Notes: generated by a model from the sequence alone, not told the origin. A stretch of DNA of 64,000 bases from Streptomyces sp. CB01881 (GCF_002953255.1 NZ_CP026498.1:6343321-6407320), one strand, 5' to 3'; positions 34,990-43,589 are shown, counted from the stretch's first letter. Translations and numbers: made by a program.

Positions 34990-35952
34990 CTACCGAGCAC
35001 GCAGGCCGTGAGCCGTCTGGTAGGCGTACAGCCACGTCACAGGCCCCGTCAGCCCGTCCGCCGGCCCGAGATCATCGACGTAGTGCTCCTGGAGGGCGGC
35101 CACCTTCTCCAAGTCCAGCGACTCCATGTCCTCGCTCGGCCCGACCCGGTACGCCGGCCCCCAGTCGCCGGCCTGGAGCCAGGTCTGCAGCTGCTTGGCG
35201 TACGGGCTGTGCGCACCCAGGACGAAGAACTCGCGGCCCGGGAACGGCGGGGCCGGGATCTGGAGCTGCTGGCCCACCTGGATCAGGTCGGGGTCGGAGA
35301 TGCCGTTGAGGGTGACGAGCTGCGTCACGCTGGTCTCGAAGCGGCCGGCGAGGGCGCTGAGGGTGTCGCCCGGCTGCACCGTGTAGACGCCTGCGCCCTC
35401 CCCCGAGGGCTGCGGCGCCGGCTGCGCACCGCCACCCCCCTCGGGCCTGGGTGCGCCGCGCTGGACCCAGGCGTACAGGTCGTCGCCGGGGCAGTCGGTG
35501 GCGTAGCCGTCCCGGTGGCCCCGGACTTCGCCACCGGCGCCGCCCTCGCTGCGGCAGTACTCGATGGCGTCGACCAGGCCGTCCAGCAGTGCGTCCGTCG
35601 GCGAGGTGATGCCCGAGGTGCCGACCATCGCGCACACCGCGTAGTGGCCCGCGTTGAGCGCCGAGTTGCCGTTCGCCCCGTTCCGGTGACCGAGGCCGCG
35701 CCCCTCGTGCACGTAGCCGTGCGGGCACACGACGAACGAGTACGCGATGTCGATCCAGCCCTCGTCCCGGTTCGCCATGTGCGAGGCCTGGATCGCGCGG
35801 ACGTGGCCGGCGCAGCGGTCGTGGTCGGCCAGCAGGGCGTCGGGCACCGGGGAGCCCTCGTAGTGGATCTTCACGCCCCGGGTGGAGCTGATGCGGGTGT
35901 AGGAGCCGGTGGGGTCGGCTGCGCCCCACTCGGAGCGGGAGACGAGCTTCAT
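34990..35952 (-). CDS. Endolysin: PGRP/amidase with LysM and peptidoglycan-binding-like domain
   Basis: 320 aa. N-terminal N-acetylmuramoyl-L-alanine amidase (PGRP/Amidase_2) domain starting LVSRSEWGA, with zinc ligands plausibly in KIHYEG, GHRDG and the Cys/Asp of ATDCPGDD; a LysM domain (YTVQPGDTLSALAGRF, about 190-235); and a C-terminal peptidoglycan_binding_1-like segment (LQTWLQAGDWG... GLTGPVTW). It would cut the cell wall for lysis. ATG 35952, GGGAGG upstream. The holin candidate lies apart, at 47828. Confidence 0.95.
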   Translation of the reverse strand: MKLVSRSEWGAADPTGSYTRISSTRGVKIHYEGSPVPDALLADHDRCAGHVRAIQASHMANRDEGWIDIAYSFVVCPHGYVHEGRGLGHRNGANGNSALNAGHYAVCAMVGTSGITSPTDALLDGLVDAIEYCRSEGGAGGEVRGHRDGYATDCPGDDLYAWVQRGAPRPEGGGGAQPAPQPSGEGAGVYTVQPGDTLSALAGRFETSVTQLVTLNGISDPDLIQVGQQLQIPAPPFPGREFFVLGAHSPYAKQLQTWLQAGDWGPAYRVGPSEDMESLDLEKVAALQEHYVDDLGPADGLTGPVTWLYAYQTAHGLRAR

Positions 35953-36078
35953 CGGCCCGCCTCCCGCCCGAAGCCGGCCCGGCGGTGGCTCTTCTGGTTG
36001 GTCGGCACGGTGTCCTCCCAGGTGGGGTGGTTGGTGTGCCGGGGAAGCTATGCCGGGGCCGCCATTAAGGTCGCGCCG

Positions 36079-36621
36079 TCAGCTGCCGGTCTTCTCGACC
36101 AACACGCCGTCGTCGTAGACGAATCGGCGCGTCCGCTCGTAGTCGGCGGGCAGGAAGATTGGAACCGTGCCGCCGCCCTCGGCCGGCATCAGCCCGGTGC
36201 GGAAGCCGCCGGTCAGGACCATCACCCACTCCTGGGGCTTGGCCTCGGAGAAGCCTTCCGGCAGGACGGCGCCTTGGGAGGCGCGCCGCTCGGTGGCGCG
36301 GCGGGCGTGCTGGCGAGCCATGTGCGGGCACAGGGTCAGCGCGGCCTCGGCGCCCCCCTCGTGCATAGGCGGGTCGCTGTAGGCGCCGGACTCGGCCGAC
36401 TTGGGGCCGCCTAGGAACGCGACGAGGCTGCTCATCGGCTTGGCGCACAGCGAGCAGTGCCACTGGATGGCCAGGATCATCGCGGTCCGGCCGTCGATGG
36501 CCAGGAAGTCGGCGGTGCCGTCGGGCCGCTCGTTCACCGCGGGAATCGGGAGACCGCGCTTCGGGTCGATCGGCCGGGCCGCTAGACCAGGTGGCAGCTC
36601 AGGCAGGGGGGTAGTCGACAT
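36079..36621 (-). CDS. Hypothetical phage protein with Cys/His clusters
   Basis: 180 aa, ATG 36621 directly after GGAGGAG. WHCSLCAKP and LCPHMARQH could coordinate zinc. Conserved-looking parts are GTADFLAIDGRTAMILAIQWHC and EWVMVLTGGFRTGL. Not recognised. A hairpin whose minus-strand loop is TTGCGAC sits just upstream (about 36635-36651). Confidence 0.68.
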   Translation of the reverse strand: MSTTPLPELPPGLAARPIDPKRGLPIPAVNERPDGTADFLAIDGRTAMILAIQWHCSLCAKPMSSLVAFLGGPKSAESGAYSDPPMHEGGAEAALTLCPHMARQHARRATERRASQGAVLPEGFSEAKPQEWVMVLTGGFRTGLMPAEGGGTVPIFLPADYERTRRFVYDDGVLVEKTGS

Positions 36622-36827
36622 GTCTCCTCCAAGGTGGCCCCCGTCGCAAGGGGGTTGGCAGATGGACGACCGCGCCCGCCGGCAGTCCGCTCGCGTGTCG
36701 GGCTTGTCGCTAGCAGGTTCGGCACGACAGGGCCAGGCCCGTCGCAGCTGGGTCCGGGGAGCAGCAGGGCCCGGCACGGGCGGGCCCCACCACAGTCCCC
36801 ACCCCGTCCCGGGGCGGACAACAGGGC

Positions 36828-37904
36828 TCAGCGCGCGGAGCGGACGACACCCTCCGGGGCCATACCCTGAGCGTCGAGCAGGTCTTCCGATACCCAGTAG
36901 GGCTCGACCAGCGCGGAGTCCGCGACGGTACGGCCCGGGCCGCACCAGACCGTTTTCAGGTGCCCGCTGCGCTGATGCGGGCGCAGCCGCCAGCCGCCCC
37001 GTCCGCTGCTCCCCGTAGGCGCCGGCCTGGGGCCTTTACGGGCCTCCTGGGCCCGGACGCGGGCCGCCTTGAGAGCAGGGCCCAGCCGCCATCCCAATCG
37101 CAGGAACTGGTCAGGCTTCTTCCAGGAGCGCTGCTGGTCACGTTTGGCGCTCTTGCCCCTGCCCGCGCCCTTCGACGTGACCTTGGAGGCCTCCTGAATG
37201 TCCGCCTTGGACGAGCACAGGTACATGGCGAGCCGCAGAACGTGCCCGATGAAGCTCACCTCACACTCCGTCGGCTCCTCGCGGCCAACCTTCCGCGCGT
37301 TGCGCATCGCCAGGTCCTGCACGGTGAACCGCGCCTCGGCGTCGGTCGGGATGGAGCAGTACAAGTAGTCGAGTCCGACCGCGCCCCGTTCCTCGCTCCG
37401 GTACTCGACCACCGCCACGGCGGTCAGCTCGCCCATGCGCGGGTCGGTGGTGTGGCACAGCAAGGTGCTGTCCTTCACCCGTCCGCACAGCATCACGGCC
37501 AACAGCCGGCCAGGCCCGCCGTCCAGCGCCACACACGGCCACGGTTCGGCGAGGACGAGCATCGGGTTGTTTGGTCGCCGCAGCCGCCGGAACACACCTC
37601 CGGCCATCATGCCGACCGCGTAGCTCTGGAGTTCGGACCCCATGTCGGGGTGCACGGCGTACACGCATTTCTCCCGACCCCACAGCCTCCACATCGCCGA
37701 GAGGGTCGTCATGTTCCTGATCTCGTGCACGCCCAAGTCACCAGCAGACCCAGCAGCGATCATGGCGCCGCCCTCGATCGCCTGCTGGGGCAGCAGCCCG
37801 AGTCCTATGCGACGCAGGATGCGGTCTGCGGTCTGCATCTCCCACTCCACCCGCTCCGCCGCCTCGGCCACCATGCGGCCGACCATCACGTCCTTGCTGG
37901 CCAT
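36828..37904 (-). CDS. Hypothetical phage protein
   Basis: 358 aa. ATG 37904 with GGAGGG five bases upstream. Mixed alpha/beta N-terminal two thirds (LVLAEPWPCVALDG, AVMLCGRVKDST, TAVAVVEYRSEE) and a very basic C-terminal region (SKGAGRGKSAKRDQQRSWKK) ending VWCGPGRTVADSALVEPYWV. The basic stretch suggests nucleic acid binding. No family recognised. Confidence 0.7.
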   Translation of the reverse strand: MASKDVMVGRMVAEAAERVEWEMQTADRILRRIGLGLLPQQAIEGGAMIAAGSAGDLGVHEIRNMTTLSAMWRLWGREKCVYAVHPDMGSELQSYAVGMMAGGVFRRLRRPNNPMLVLAEPWPCVALDGGPGRLLAVMLCGRVKDSTLLCHTTDPRMGELTAVAVVEYRSEERGAVGLDYLYCSIPTDAEARFTVQDLAMRNARKVGREEPTECEVSFIGHVLRLAMYLCSSKADIQEASKVTSKGAGRGKSAKRDQQRSWKKPDQFLRLGWRLGPALKAARVRAQEARKGPRPAPTGSSGRGGWRLRPHQRSGHLKTVWCGPGRTVADSALVEPYWVSEDLLDAQGMAPEGVVRSAR

Positions 37905-38006
37905 CCCGGCCCTCCACCCCCCGGGCCCCGGCGGCCCGACGTCCCCAACACTCACCAGACAGGGCAAAGGCGGACAACAGCCTTATACAGCATCAGACTT
38001 GGGAAT

Positions 38007-38645
38007 TCAGGACTCCGGTCCTTCGACGAGCTCGGCGTCGACGACCTGCGCGTCCTCCTCCAGCTCGGCAGCGAACTCCTCGCGGATCTGAGCCAGGCGG
38101 GCCGCCAACCGGTCGATGCCCTCGCCCACCCCACCCGGAGCCGGCAGCTCGCCACCACCCGCGGGCGCCAGCTCGATCCGGGCCTGCGCCGCGCGGCCGA
38201 ACGACTCCGGCGCGAGGCACGCCAGGAGGAACTGCGCCGCCCGCCAGTCCGGCTGCGCGAAGTCCCGCTCCGTCTGCACCACCTGCTGGCCGGTCTCCGG
38301 GTCCCGCACCACCCGGGTCCGCTCCCGCAGCACGTGCCCGCCCTGCGCCGCCTTCCGCACCAGCAGCACCAGCTGCGCCTTGCCCTCGCTCCGCGCGCGC
38401 ATGAACCTGTCGCGAAACTCGCGAAACTGCCGCTCCCCTGCCCTCGCTCGCTGGCCGGCCTCGATGCGCTGCTGCTCCTGCTCCCCCCGTTCCAGCCACC
38501 GGTACACCGTGCTGGCGTGCACGCCGGCCATCGGTGCCGCATCGCTCACCGGCACGCCGGCGCGCACCGCGTCCAGCAGCCTCTTCTCCACCTCCGGTTC
38601 GAGGGCTGGGCGGCGGCCACGGCGGCCAGGACGAGGGGTATCCAC
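38007..38645 (-). CDS. Small-terminase-like HTH protein
   Basis: 212 aa. N-terminal helix-turn-helix (PVSDAAPMAGVHASTVYRWLERG, about 32-54) followed by helices EFRDRFMRARSEGKAQLVLLVRKAAQGG and DWRAAQFLLACLAPESFG, an order typical of phage small terminase subunits and related gp1-like proteins. The acidic tail (EELEEDAQVVDAELVEGPES) fits. GTG 38645. No large terminase lies next to it, which is unusual; it might instead be a DNA-binding regulator. Confidence 0.75.
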   Translation of the reverse strand: MDTPRPGRRGRRPALEPEVEKRLLDAVRAGVPVSDAAPMAGVHASTVYRWLERGEQEQQRIEAGQRARAGERQFREFRDRFMRARSEGKAQLVLLVRKAAQGGHVLRERTRVVRDPETGQQVVQTERDFAQPDWRAAQFLLACLAPESFGRAAQARIELAPAGGGELPAPGGVGEGIDRLAARLAQIREEFAAELEEDAQVVDAELVEGPES

Positions 38646-38729
38646 AGTGGGGACGGTACGTCGGACAGCAGGTCAAGGGCGCTCCGACGACCGCCCCGCT
38701 GTGTGCCCGGGGCGGACGTCCGGCGGCTG

Positions 38730-38915
38730 TCAGGCGGGAGCGTCGGAGCGGGCGGCCCGACGCTCCTGGAGCCGCCTACGGGTCTGATCGGGGCTGGGTC
38801 GCACCCAGGCGTGCCAGCCTGCCTGTTCGGTCCACTGGCGGGCATGCCCGCGCTCGGGGAGGCCGCAGTGGGCGCAGCCGCCAGGGTCGGCGGCCGGGGA
38901 CGGTTCGGTGCTCAT
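38730..38915 (-). CDS. Small zinc-finger-like protein
   Basis: 61 aa. CAHCGLPERGHARQW suggests a Cys2-His metal site as in many short streptomycete phage proteins. GAGGAAG lies just before ATG 38915. Ends in a basic helix (RRRLQERRAARSDAPA). Function unknown. Confidence 0.65.
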   Translation of the reverse strand: MSTEPSPAADPGGCAHCGLPERGHARQWTEQAGWHAWVRPSPDQTRRRLQERRAARSDAPA

Positions 38916-38953
38916 GGCTTCCTCTTCACTGGGGTCGGGGTAGTCCGGGCAGG

Positions 38954-38990
38954 GCTGCGCCCGGTACCCCGTCGGGGCACCGGGCGCAGC
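38954..38990 (-). terminator. Terminator after the gene at 39001
   Basis: Twelve perfect base pairs (38954-38965 with 38979-38990) enclosing a nested CCCC/GGGG hairpin, ten bases past the stop. Confidence 0.7.
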
Positions 38991-39000
38991 TGCGGGGCTT

Positions 39001-39465
39001 CTACTCCCAGCCGAGGGTGTAGACGAACTCGTCGTACGCGTAGCCGGTCGCGCCGCTGGCCATCGGCGGCAGGGTGACCACGGCCGCCGGGTCGCCGTTC
39101 TCGTCCATCGTCAGGTCCTCCACCGGCCAGCCGAGGGTGGTCTGCCGGGGGCCGTCCTCGGTCTCCCACACCGTGACCACCAGGGCGTCGTCCGGCAGGG
39201 CCACGAGCCGCCCCCACAGCATGGAAGCGCTCATGGCGTCCTCGACGGTGTTCACCTGCGGCAGGCCGACCACGCAGACCCGGCGGCCGTTCTCGTCGCG
39301 GACGTGGGCCTGGACCGGCCAGGCGACGACGGCCCAGCCGGACCCGTCGTCGGTGGCGCGCTCGGCGACGACCAGGGCGTCGGCCGGCATCTCCAGGAGC
39401 CTGGTTCGGAGGGTCGAGACTCGCAGGACGTCTGCGGGCACCTCAAGGGGGACAGTCAGCAACAT
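39001..39465 (-). CDS. Hypothetical protein made of two tandem repeats
   Basis: 154 aa containing two copies of a ~50-residue unit: RLLEMPADALVVAE...AWPVQAHVRDENGRRVCVVGLP and RLVALPDDALVVTV...GWPVEDLTMDENGDPAAVVTLP. The repeat looks like a small beta domain. ATG 39465, AAGGAGA six bases upstream; leader is conserved element e. No family recognised. Confidence 0.72.
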   Translation of the reverse strand: MLLTVPLEVPADVLRVSTLRTRLLEMPADALVVAERATDDGSGWAVVAWPVQAHVRDENGRRVCVVGLPQVNTVEDAMSASMLWGRLVALPDDALVVTVWETEDGPRQTTLGWPVEDLTMDENGDPAAVVTLPPMASGATGYAYDEFVYTLGWE

Positions 39466-39489
39466 CGTTGGTCTCCTTGACCGGTAGGC

Positions 39490-39554
39490 GGCCGGGATTC
39501 GCGGTCCCGACCTGGCTCTGCCATCCTCCACCGACACCGCGCGCCTTGGGCACA
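39490..39554 (-). promoter_or_regulatory. Conserved leader e (GCGAA hairpin with TGTGCCCAA block)
   Basis: Hairpin 2 at 39490-39512, eight pairs including one U-G on the minus strand, loop CCGCGAA. TGTGCCCAA at 39546-39554 overlaps the start of the intergenic region after folE's end. Hairpin 1 is reduced to GGC-AGA-GCC. Confidence 0.7.
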
Positions 39555-39568
39555 ACTGCCGCGCCCGG

Positions 39569-40165
39569 TCAGGACGGTGACGGCATCAGGGCGAGGACTT
39601 CAGCGCGACGGGCCAGGTCGGTGTCCAGCAGCCCGGTGAGGTGGGTGGTGACCATGGCCGCGTCGTGCGCCCGGGCGCCGCGCAGGGTCATGCAGGCGTG
39701 CTGGGAGCGGATCAGGCACGCTGCGCCCTGGACGTCCAGGTGGGAGTCGAGGGCTTCCACCACCTGCCGGCCGAGGCGCTCTTGCACCTGCGGACGGGCG
39801 GCGTACTCCTGGGCGAGGCGGGCCAGCTTCGACAGGCCCACGATCCGGGCGCCGGGCTTGGGCAGGTAGGCGACCGTCGCCCGCCCGGGGAACGGCAGGA
39901 CGTGGTGCTCGCACAGCGCCACGAACGGCACGTGGACGGCGGCGATGATGCCGGGCCGCTCGTCCTCGGGCGGGAAGGTCACCTTCAGGTGCCGGGCCGG
40001 GTCGAGGTGGACGCCGCTGGTCAGCTCGGCGAGGGCCTTCGCCATGCGGCGAGGCGTGTCGGCGGTGGACTCGCTGTCGCACGGGATGCCGAGGGCGGCG
40101 AGCAGGCCGGCGGCGTGATCGGTGGCAGCGTCCAGGTCGATGCCGTCGGGAAGGGTGGGTGTCAT
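39569..40165 (-). CDS. folE: GTP cyclohydrolase I
   Basis: 198 aa. Zinc and active-site motifs of FolE: CEHHVLPFPG (Cys and His ligands), VGLSKLARL and CLIRSQHACMTLRGA with the second Cys ligand. It makes 7,8-dihydroneopterin triphosphate from GTP, the first step toward 7-deazaguanines. ATG 40165 overlaps the QueE stop (ATGA). Last gene of a seven-gene chain (ParB-like to FolE) in which every junction overlaps by four bases. The chromosomal host gene would serve folate; this copy belongs to the element. Confidence 0.94.
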   Translation of the reverse strand: MTPTLPDGIDLDAATDHAAGLLAALGIPCDSESTADTPRRMAKALAELTSGVHLDPARHLKVTFPPEDERPGIIAAVHVPFVALCEHHVLPFPGRATVAYLPKPGARIVGLSKLARLAQEYAARPQVQERLGRQVVEALDSHLDVQGAACLIRSQHACMTLRGARAHDAAMVTTHLTGLLDTDLARRAEVLALMPSPS

Positions 40166-40893
40166 CGGTTGCGCTCTCCAGGCCACAGCAGCACGTGCTG
40201 CCGCATCGACAGATTCCAGCTCTGGCCGATCACGTGCTCGGCCAGGGAGCGCGCCACGTTGGTGGTGCGCTCGGCGGTGGTGCCTTCCGGCATCACCCAC
40301 ACGGCGTGCGGGGGGATATGGAACCGCTCGACCAGGGCGGCGATCTCCTCGAGGTCGTCCGGGCCGGTGGCGACGAACTTGAAGCGGGCCCGGTCGCGGT
40401 GGGAGAGCTCCGCGAACGCCGCCAGCGCCTCGGGGACGATCCGCCGGTCCTCGTCGTCGCCGGCGTTGGCCAGCTTCGGGCTGACGTTGAAGGTCAGCCG
40501 CGGCACGCCGAGGGTGACCGGCTGGGGCACGAGGGTGCCGTTCGTCTCGACCTCGACCCGGCGAGTTGTGTGGCGCAGTACCGCCATCCACGACCGCCAG
40601 CCGTCGGTCTTCTGGTGCAGCAGGGTCTCTCCGCCGGTGATGACCACGAGGGCGTGCGGGTGCGCGGCGACCCACTCGGCGAGGTCGACGACGGGGACGC
40701 GGGTGATCTCCTTGCGCAGGTCGAACCGCTTGGCGTCCCACGAGTACGGGGTGTCGCACCAGGTGCAGCGAAGGTTGCAGCCGCCGAGCCGCAGGAACAG
40801 GGCGAGCCGCCCGGCGGACGGGCCCTCTCCCTGCACGGTGGGGCCGAACGTCTCCACCACGGGCAGACTGGCCGGCAGGACGAGTGCGCTCAC
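40162..40893 (-). CDS. queE: 7-carboxy-7-deazaguanine synthase (radical SAM)
   Basis: 243 aa. Radical SAM Fe-S motif CNLRCTWC, preceded by the QueE signature ETFGPTVQGEGPSAG, then VVITGGET and VETNGT. It converts 6-carboxytetrahydropterin to 7-carboxy-7-deazaguanine (CDG). GTG 40893 overlaps the QueD stop. The pathway in this operon ends at CDG unless QueC is supplied from elsewhere. Confidence 0.94.
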   Translation of the reverse strand: MSALVLPASLPVVETFGPTVQGEGPSAGRLALFLRLGGCNLRCTWCDTPYSWDAKRFDLRKEITRVPVVDLAEWVAAHPHALVVITGGETLLHQKTDGWRSWMAVLRHTTRRVEVETNGTLVPQPVTLGVPRLTFNVSPKLANAGDDEDRRIVPEALAAFAELSHRDRARFKFVATGPDDLEEIAALVERFHIPPHAVWVMPEGTTAERTTNVARSLAEHVIGQSWNLSMRQHVLLWPGERNR

Positions 40894-41390
40894 TGCTGCG
40901 CCGCCGTCCACGAGGCGGCGTTGACCGCTGTCTCGGACACGCGCACGTGGGAGACGACGGCGCCGGCGGCCCTGGGCAGGGTGTGCAGGGCGTCGGTGGC
41001 GACCCGGCTCAGGAGCTCGGCGACGGCTTCGACGCTCGGCCAGCCGAGGTCGGCGGCGTGCCGCTCCTGCTCGGTCGGGTCGTCCGCGCCGAACCGGAAC
41101 AGCTTGCTGCCGTGTCCGGCGAGGATGGGCGCTAGCGGGTCGGTGTGGCCGAGCATGGCGCCGTGGTCGAGGAACGTGTCGATCCACTCGCGCAGGGCCC
41201 GCTTGAACCCTCCGAACTCCACGACGGTGCCCGCAGCGAGGTTGGGCGAGGTGACGGTGATCTCGGCCCACCAGCTGTGGCCGTGCAGGTTCTCGCATTT
41301 CCCTGCGAGGTGCGGGAGCCGGTGGGCGGTCTCGAAGTTGTGCCGCACGGTGACGGCGTGCCGCACGGTGAGGGCGCTGTTGTCGCTCAC
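40890..41390 (-). CDS. queD: 6-carboxytetrahydropterin synthase
   Basis: 166 aa. PTPS fold with zinc histidines in NFETAHRLP and NLHGHSWWAEI, a Cys in the segment KCENLHGH and a C-terminal VRVSETAVNAASW with the conserved Glu. It forms 6-carboxytetrahydropterin from dihydroneopterin triphosphate. GTG 41390, overlapping the PTPS-like gene stop. Central enzyme of the 7-deazaguanine pathway of the element. Confidence 0.93.
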   Translation of the reverse strand: MSDNSALTVRHAVTVRHNFETAHRLPHLAGKCENLHGHSWWAEITVTSPNLAAGTVVEFGGFKRALREWIDTFLDHGAMLGHTDPLAPILAGHGSKLFRFGADDPTEQERHAADLGWPSVEAVAELLSRVATDALHTLPRAAGAVVSHVRVSETAVNAASWTAAQQ

Positions 41391-41758
41391 GCCTTGTCCT
41401 CCTTCGGCAGACGGATGACGGCGCCGGCCTCTCCGTCCTCGGAGACGGCCACCTCGTCCAGGCGCAGGCCCATCGCGGTCAGGTGCTCGGCGAGGGTGCG
41501 GGCCAAGGCCTCGCACGAGGCGGGGCCGCACTCGCGGTCGCCGGGGCCCCACCAGGCCCGGATGTGATCGGCCAGGTCGTGGAACTCGGTGTCGCGGTCG
41601 TCGTGGCCCACGTGGACGCTGGCGCGGATGTGGAACAGGTGGCGGTGCCGGGCGCGCAGGTAGAGGCGGTGCTCGGGAGCGGCCGGCCAGTGGTGGAAGC
41701 CCGGCAGCCGGACCTCCGCCCACACGGTCGCGGTCGCCCCGCCGGGGGTCGTGATCAT
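41387..41758 (-). CDS. Small QueD/PTPS-like protein of the modification operon
   Basis: 123 aa. LYLRARHRHLFHIRASVHVGH and SCEALARTLAEHL... LDEVAVSEDGEAGAVI follow the general strand/helix order of the tetrahydropterin synthase fold, but the usual zinc histidine set is not complete, so catalysis is uncertain. ATG 41758 overlaps the first DpdA-like stop, and its own stop overlaps queD. It may be an accessory subunit or a phage-specific protein of the DNA modification machine. Confidence 0.6.
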   Translation of the reverse strand: MITTPGGATATVWAEVRLPGFHHWPAAPEHRLYLRARHRHLFHIRASVHVGHDDRDTEFHDLADHIRAWWGPGDRECGPASCEALARTLAEHLTAMGLRLDEVAVSEDGEAGAVIRLPKEDKA

Positions 41759-42687
41759 GGTGTCTCCTTGTCGGTGATGGGCGGGTAGGACTGCTGGCCG
41801 AGCAGCTGCTCCCTGGTGGTCCGCGCGAGACTCCACACGGTGGTGGTGGCCTCGACGGTCTGCGCGCACATGAGGCAGCAGGCCGTACGTCCTCGTGTCG
41901 GGTGTGCCGGCTGGTCGAGGTCGTAGCTGAACCCGCGGTCGATGACGCCGACCTTGCGCAGCAGGGCGGAGTCGACGCGGACGTCGGGCCAGCGCAGCGG
42001 GCCGAGCCAGGTGGAGGAGTCGCAGGAGTCCGGCGGTACGGCCAAGCACCACTCGTTGACGGTCAGGCCGAGCACGTGGACCCACAGGTCGGGGTACTGG
42101 CGGTGCCGCTCCCACAGGGTGTGCATGAGCCTCAGCCGCACCGGGGTGGGGGCCTGGACGACGTTGCCGAAGCAGATCCGGTCGTACTGCTGCGCCAGCT
42201 CGTCGAAGTAGTCCCAGCCGTCCACCAGCGGGTGGTAGACCGGGATCGGGGCGAGCCCTTCGCCCTCCAGCCGGGCGCGGGTGCGGATCTTGTTGTCCCG
42301 GCCGCCCTGGTCCAGCTCGATGTAGCCCCACAGCCGGTCGCCGTGGCGCTGCACCAGCTCGACGTACCGGGTGTACAGCTCCTCGAAGCCGTCGATCTCC
42401 TCGGGGGCCAGGCGCAGTGCCTCGTCCATCGTCACGCCGGGGTGGGCGCGCTTGTGCCGGTTGGTGAGCCAGAAGATCCCGCTGTCCAGCAGGACCTGGT
42501 GGCTGGCGTCCAGGAGCGCGACGAGGCGACGTTCATGGCCGGCGGTCAGCAGGTCGTTGGTGGCGAGCAGGACATGGCGGGGGTAGTGCTCGGAGTCGCC
42601 CGCGGCGAAGTAGATGTGCCGCTCGTCCTTGTCGAAGGCGCCGCCGCCGGTCTGCCGGATGGCGGGGGGACGGGTGCGGGGGCTCAT
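41755..42687 (-). CDS. dpdA: DpdA-like 7-deazaguanine DNA transglycosylase, copy 1
   Basis: 310 aa, distant relative of tRNA-guanine transglycosylase. Key parts: IYFAAGDSEHY, VLLDSGIFWLTN (DSG with likely catalytic Asp), WGYIELDQGG, IPVYHPLVDGWDYFDELA and ICFGNVVQA. The C-terminus has CCLMC, a possible remnant of the zinc site. Phage DpdA proteins swap guanine in DNA for a 7-deazaguanine base. ATG 42687, GAGAGGAGA upstream. Overlaps copy 2 by four bases. Confidence 0.85.
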   Translation of the reverse strand: MSPRTRPPAIRQTGGGAFDKDERHIYFAAGDSEHYPRHVLLATNDLLTAGHERRLVALLDASHQVLLDSGIFWLTNRHKRAHPGVTMDEALRLAPEEIDGFEELYTRYVELVQRHGDRLWGYIELDQGGRDNKIRTRARLEGEGLAPIPVYHPLVDGWDYFDELAQQYDRICFGNVVQAPTPVRLRLMHTLWERHRQYPDLWVHVLGLTVNEWCLAVPPDSCDSSTWLGPLRWPDVRVDSALLRKVGVIDRGFSYDLDQPAHPTRGRTACCLMCAQTVEATTTVWSLARTTREQLLGQQSYPPITDKETP

Positions 42688-43589
42688 CGGAGCGTCTCCT
42701 CTCGGTCGAGGCGGGCGGGGGTCGGGCTGCCGGTCAGCTCCTCGATGCGGTGCGCCGCGTGGTGCCAGCAGCGGCCGAGGGCGGTGGCCGCGTCCGCGCA
42801 GATGCGCGCGGCGGCCTCGTAGGAGGCGGTGTCGCCGGGCGCGTACCGGAAGCCGGCGGGCAGGTTGCCGACGCGGCGCAGCAGGGCGGTCTCGATGCGC
42901 TGGTGGTTCCAGCGCAGCGGGGCGAGCCAGGAGGAGGAGTCGCAGGAGTCCGGCGCGAGGGGCAGGCACCACTCATTGGCGGTGAGGCCGAGCGCGTGTA
43001 TCCACAGGTGTGGATAACTGCGGCGCCGCTCCCACAGGGTGTGCAGGATGCGCAGCCTGACCGGGGCCGATGCCTGGACGACGTTGCCGACACAGATCCG
43101 GTCGTGCTGGGATGCGAGCTCATCGAAGTAGTCCCAGCCGTCCACCAGCGGGTGATAGACCGGAATCGGGGAGAGGCCCATGTCCTGGAGCGAGGCGCGC
43201 TGCGCCCGCTTGTGCACGAGGCCGCCCTGATCCAGCTCGATGTACCCCCACAGCCAGTCCCCGTAGGTCCGAGCCAGGTAGACGTACCGGTCGCGCAGCT
43301 CCTCGAAGCCGTCGATGCTCTCGGGCGGCAGCGCCAGGGCCTCGTCCATCGACACCCCGTGCGCGCGCCGGTGCCGGTTGGTCAGCCAGAAGATGCCCGA
43401 GTCGAGGAGCACCCGGTTCCCGGCGTCCAGGAGGCCGCGCAGCCGCTGCTCCTCGGCGTCACCCATCAGCTCGTTGACCGCGGTCAGGACGTACGGGCCG
43501 GCGTTGTACTCCCCTCCGCCGGCGGTGAAGTAGATCGGCCCCTCGTGCGGGTCGAAGGTTCCCCCGGCGGTCGGCAGGACCGTCGTCAC
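42684..43589 (-). CDS. dpdA: DpdA-like 7-deazaguanine DNA transglycosylase, copy 2
   Basis: 301 aa, clearly paralogous to copy 1: VLLDSGIFWLTNRH, WGYIELDQGG, IPVYHPLVDGWDYFDELAS, NVVQASAPVRLR and DSCDSSSWLAPLRW. The Cys pattern at the C-terminus differs (ICADAATALGRCWHH). GTG 43589 overlaps the ParB-like stop. Having two adjacent members may mean a heteromeric enzyme, like the two-subunit eukaryotic TGT, or two base/sequence specificities. Confidence 0.85.
   Translation of the reverse strand: MTTVLPTAGGTFDPHEGPIYFTAGGGEYNAGPYVLTAVNELMGDAEEQRLRGLLDAGNRVLLDSGIFWLTNRHRRAHGVSMDEALALPPESIDGFEELRDRYVYLARTYGDWLWGYIELDQGGLVHKRAQRASLQDMGLSPIPVYHPLVDGWDYFDELASQHDRICVGNVVQASAPVRLRILHTLWERRRSYPHLWIHALGLTANEWCLPLAPDSCDSSSWLAPLRWNHQRIETALLRRVGNLPAGFRYAPGDTASYEAAARICADAATALGRCWHHAAHRIEELTGSPTPARLDREETLR

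Noticed and set aside
40162..41399. preQ0 synthase QueC hidden in the deazaguanine operon
   Set aside because: Every frame of the operon is accounted for by overlapping genes, and no SGGxDS P-loop of QueC is present.
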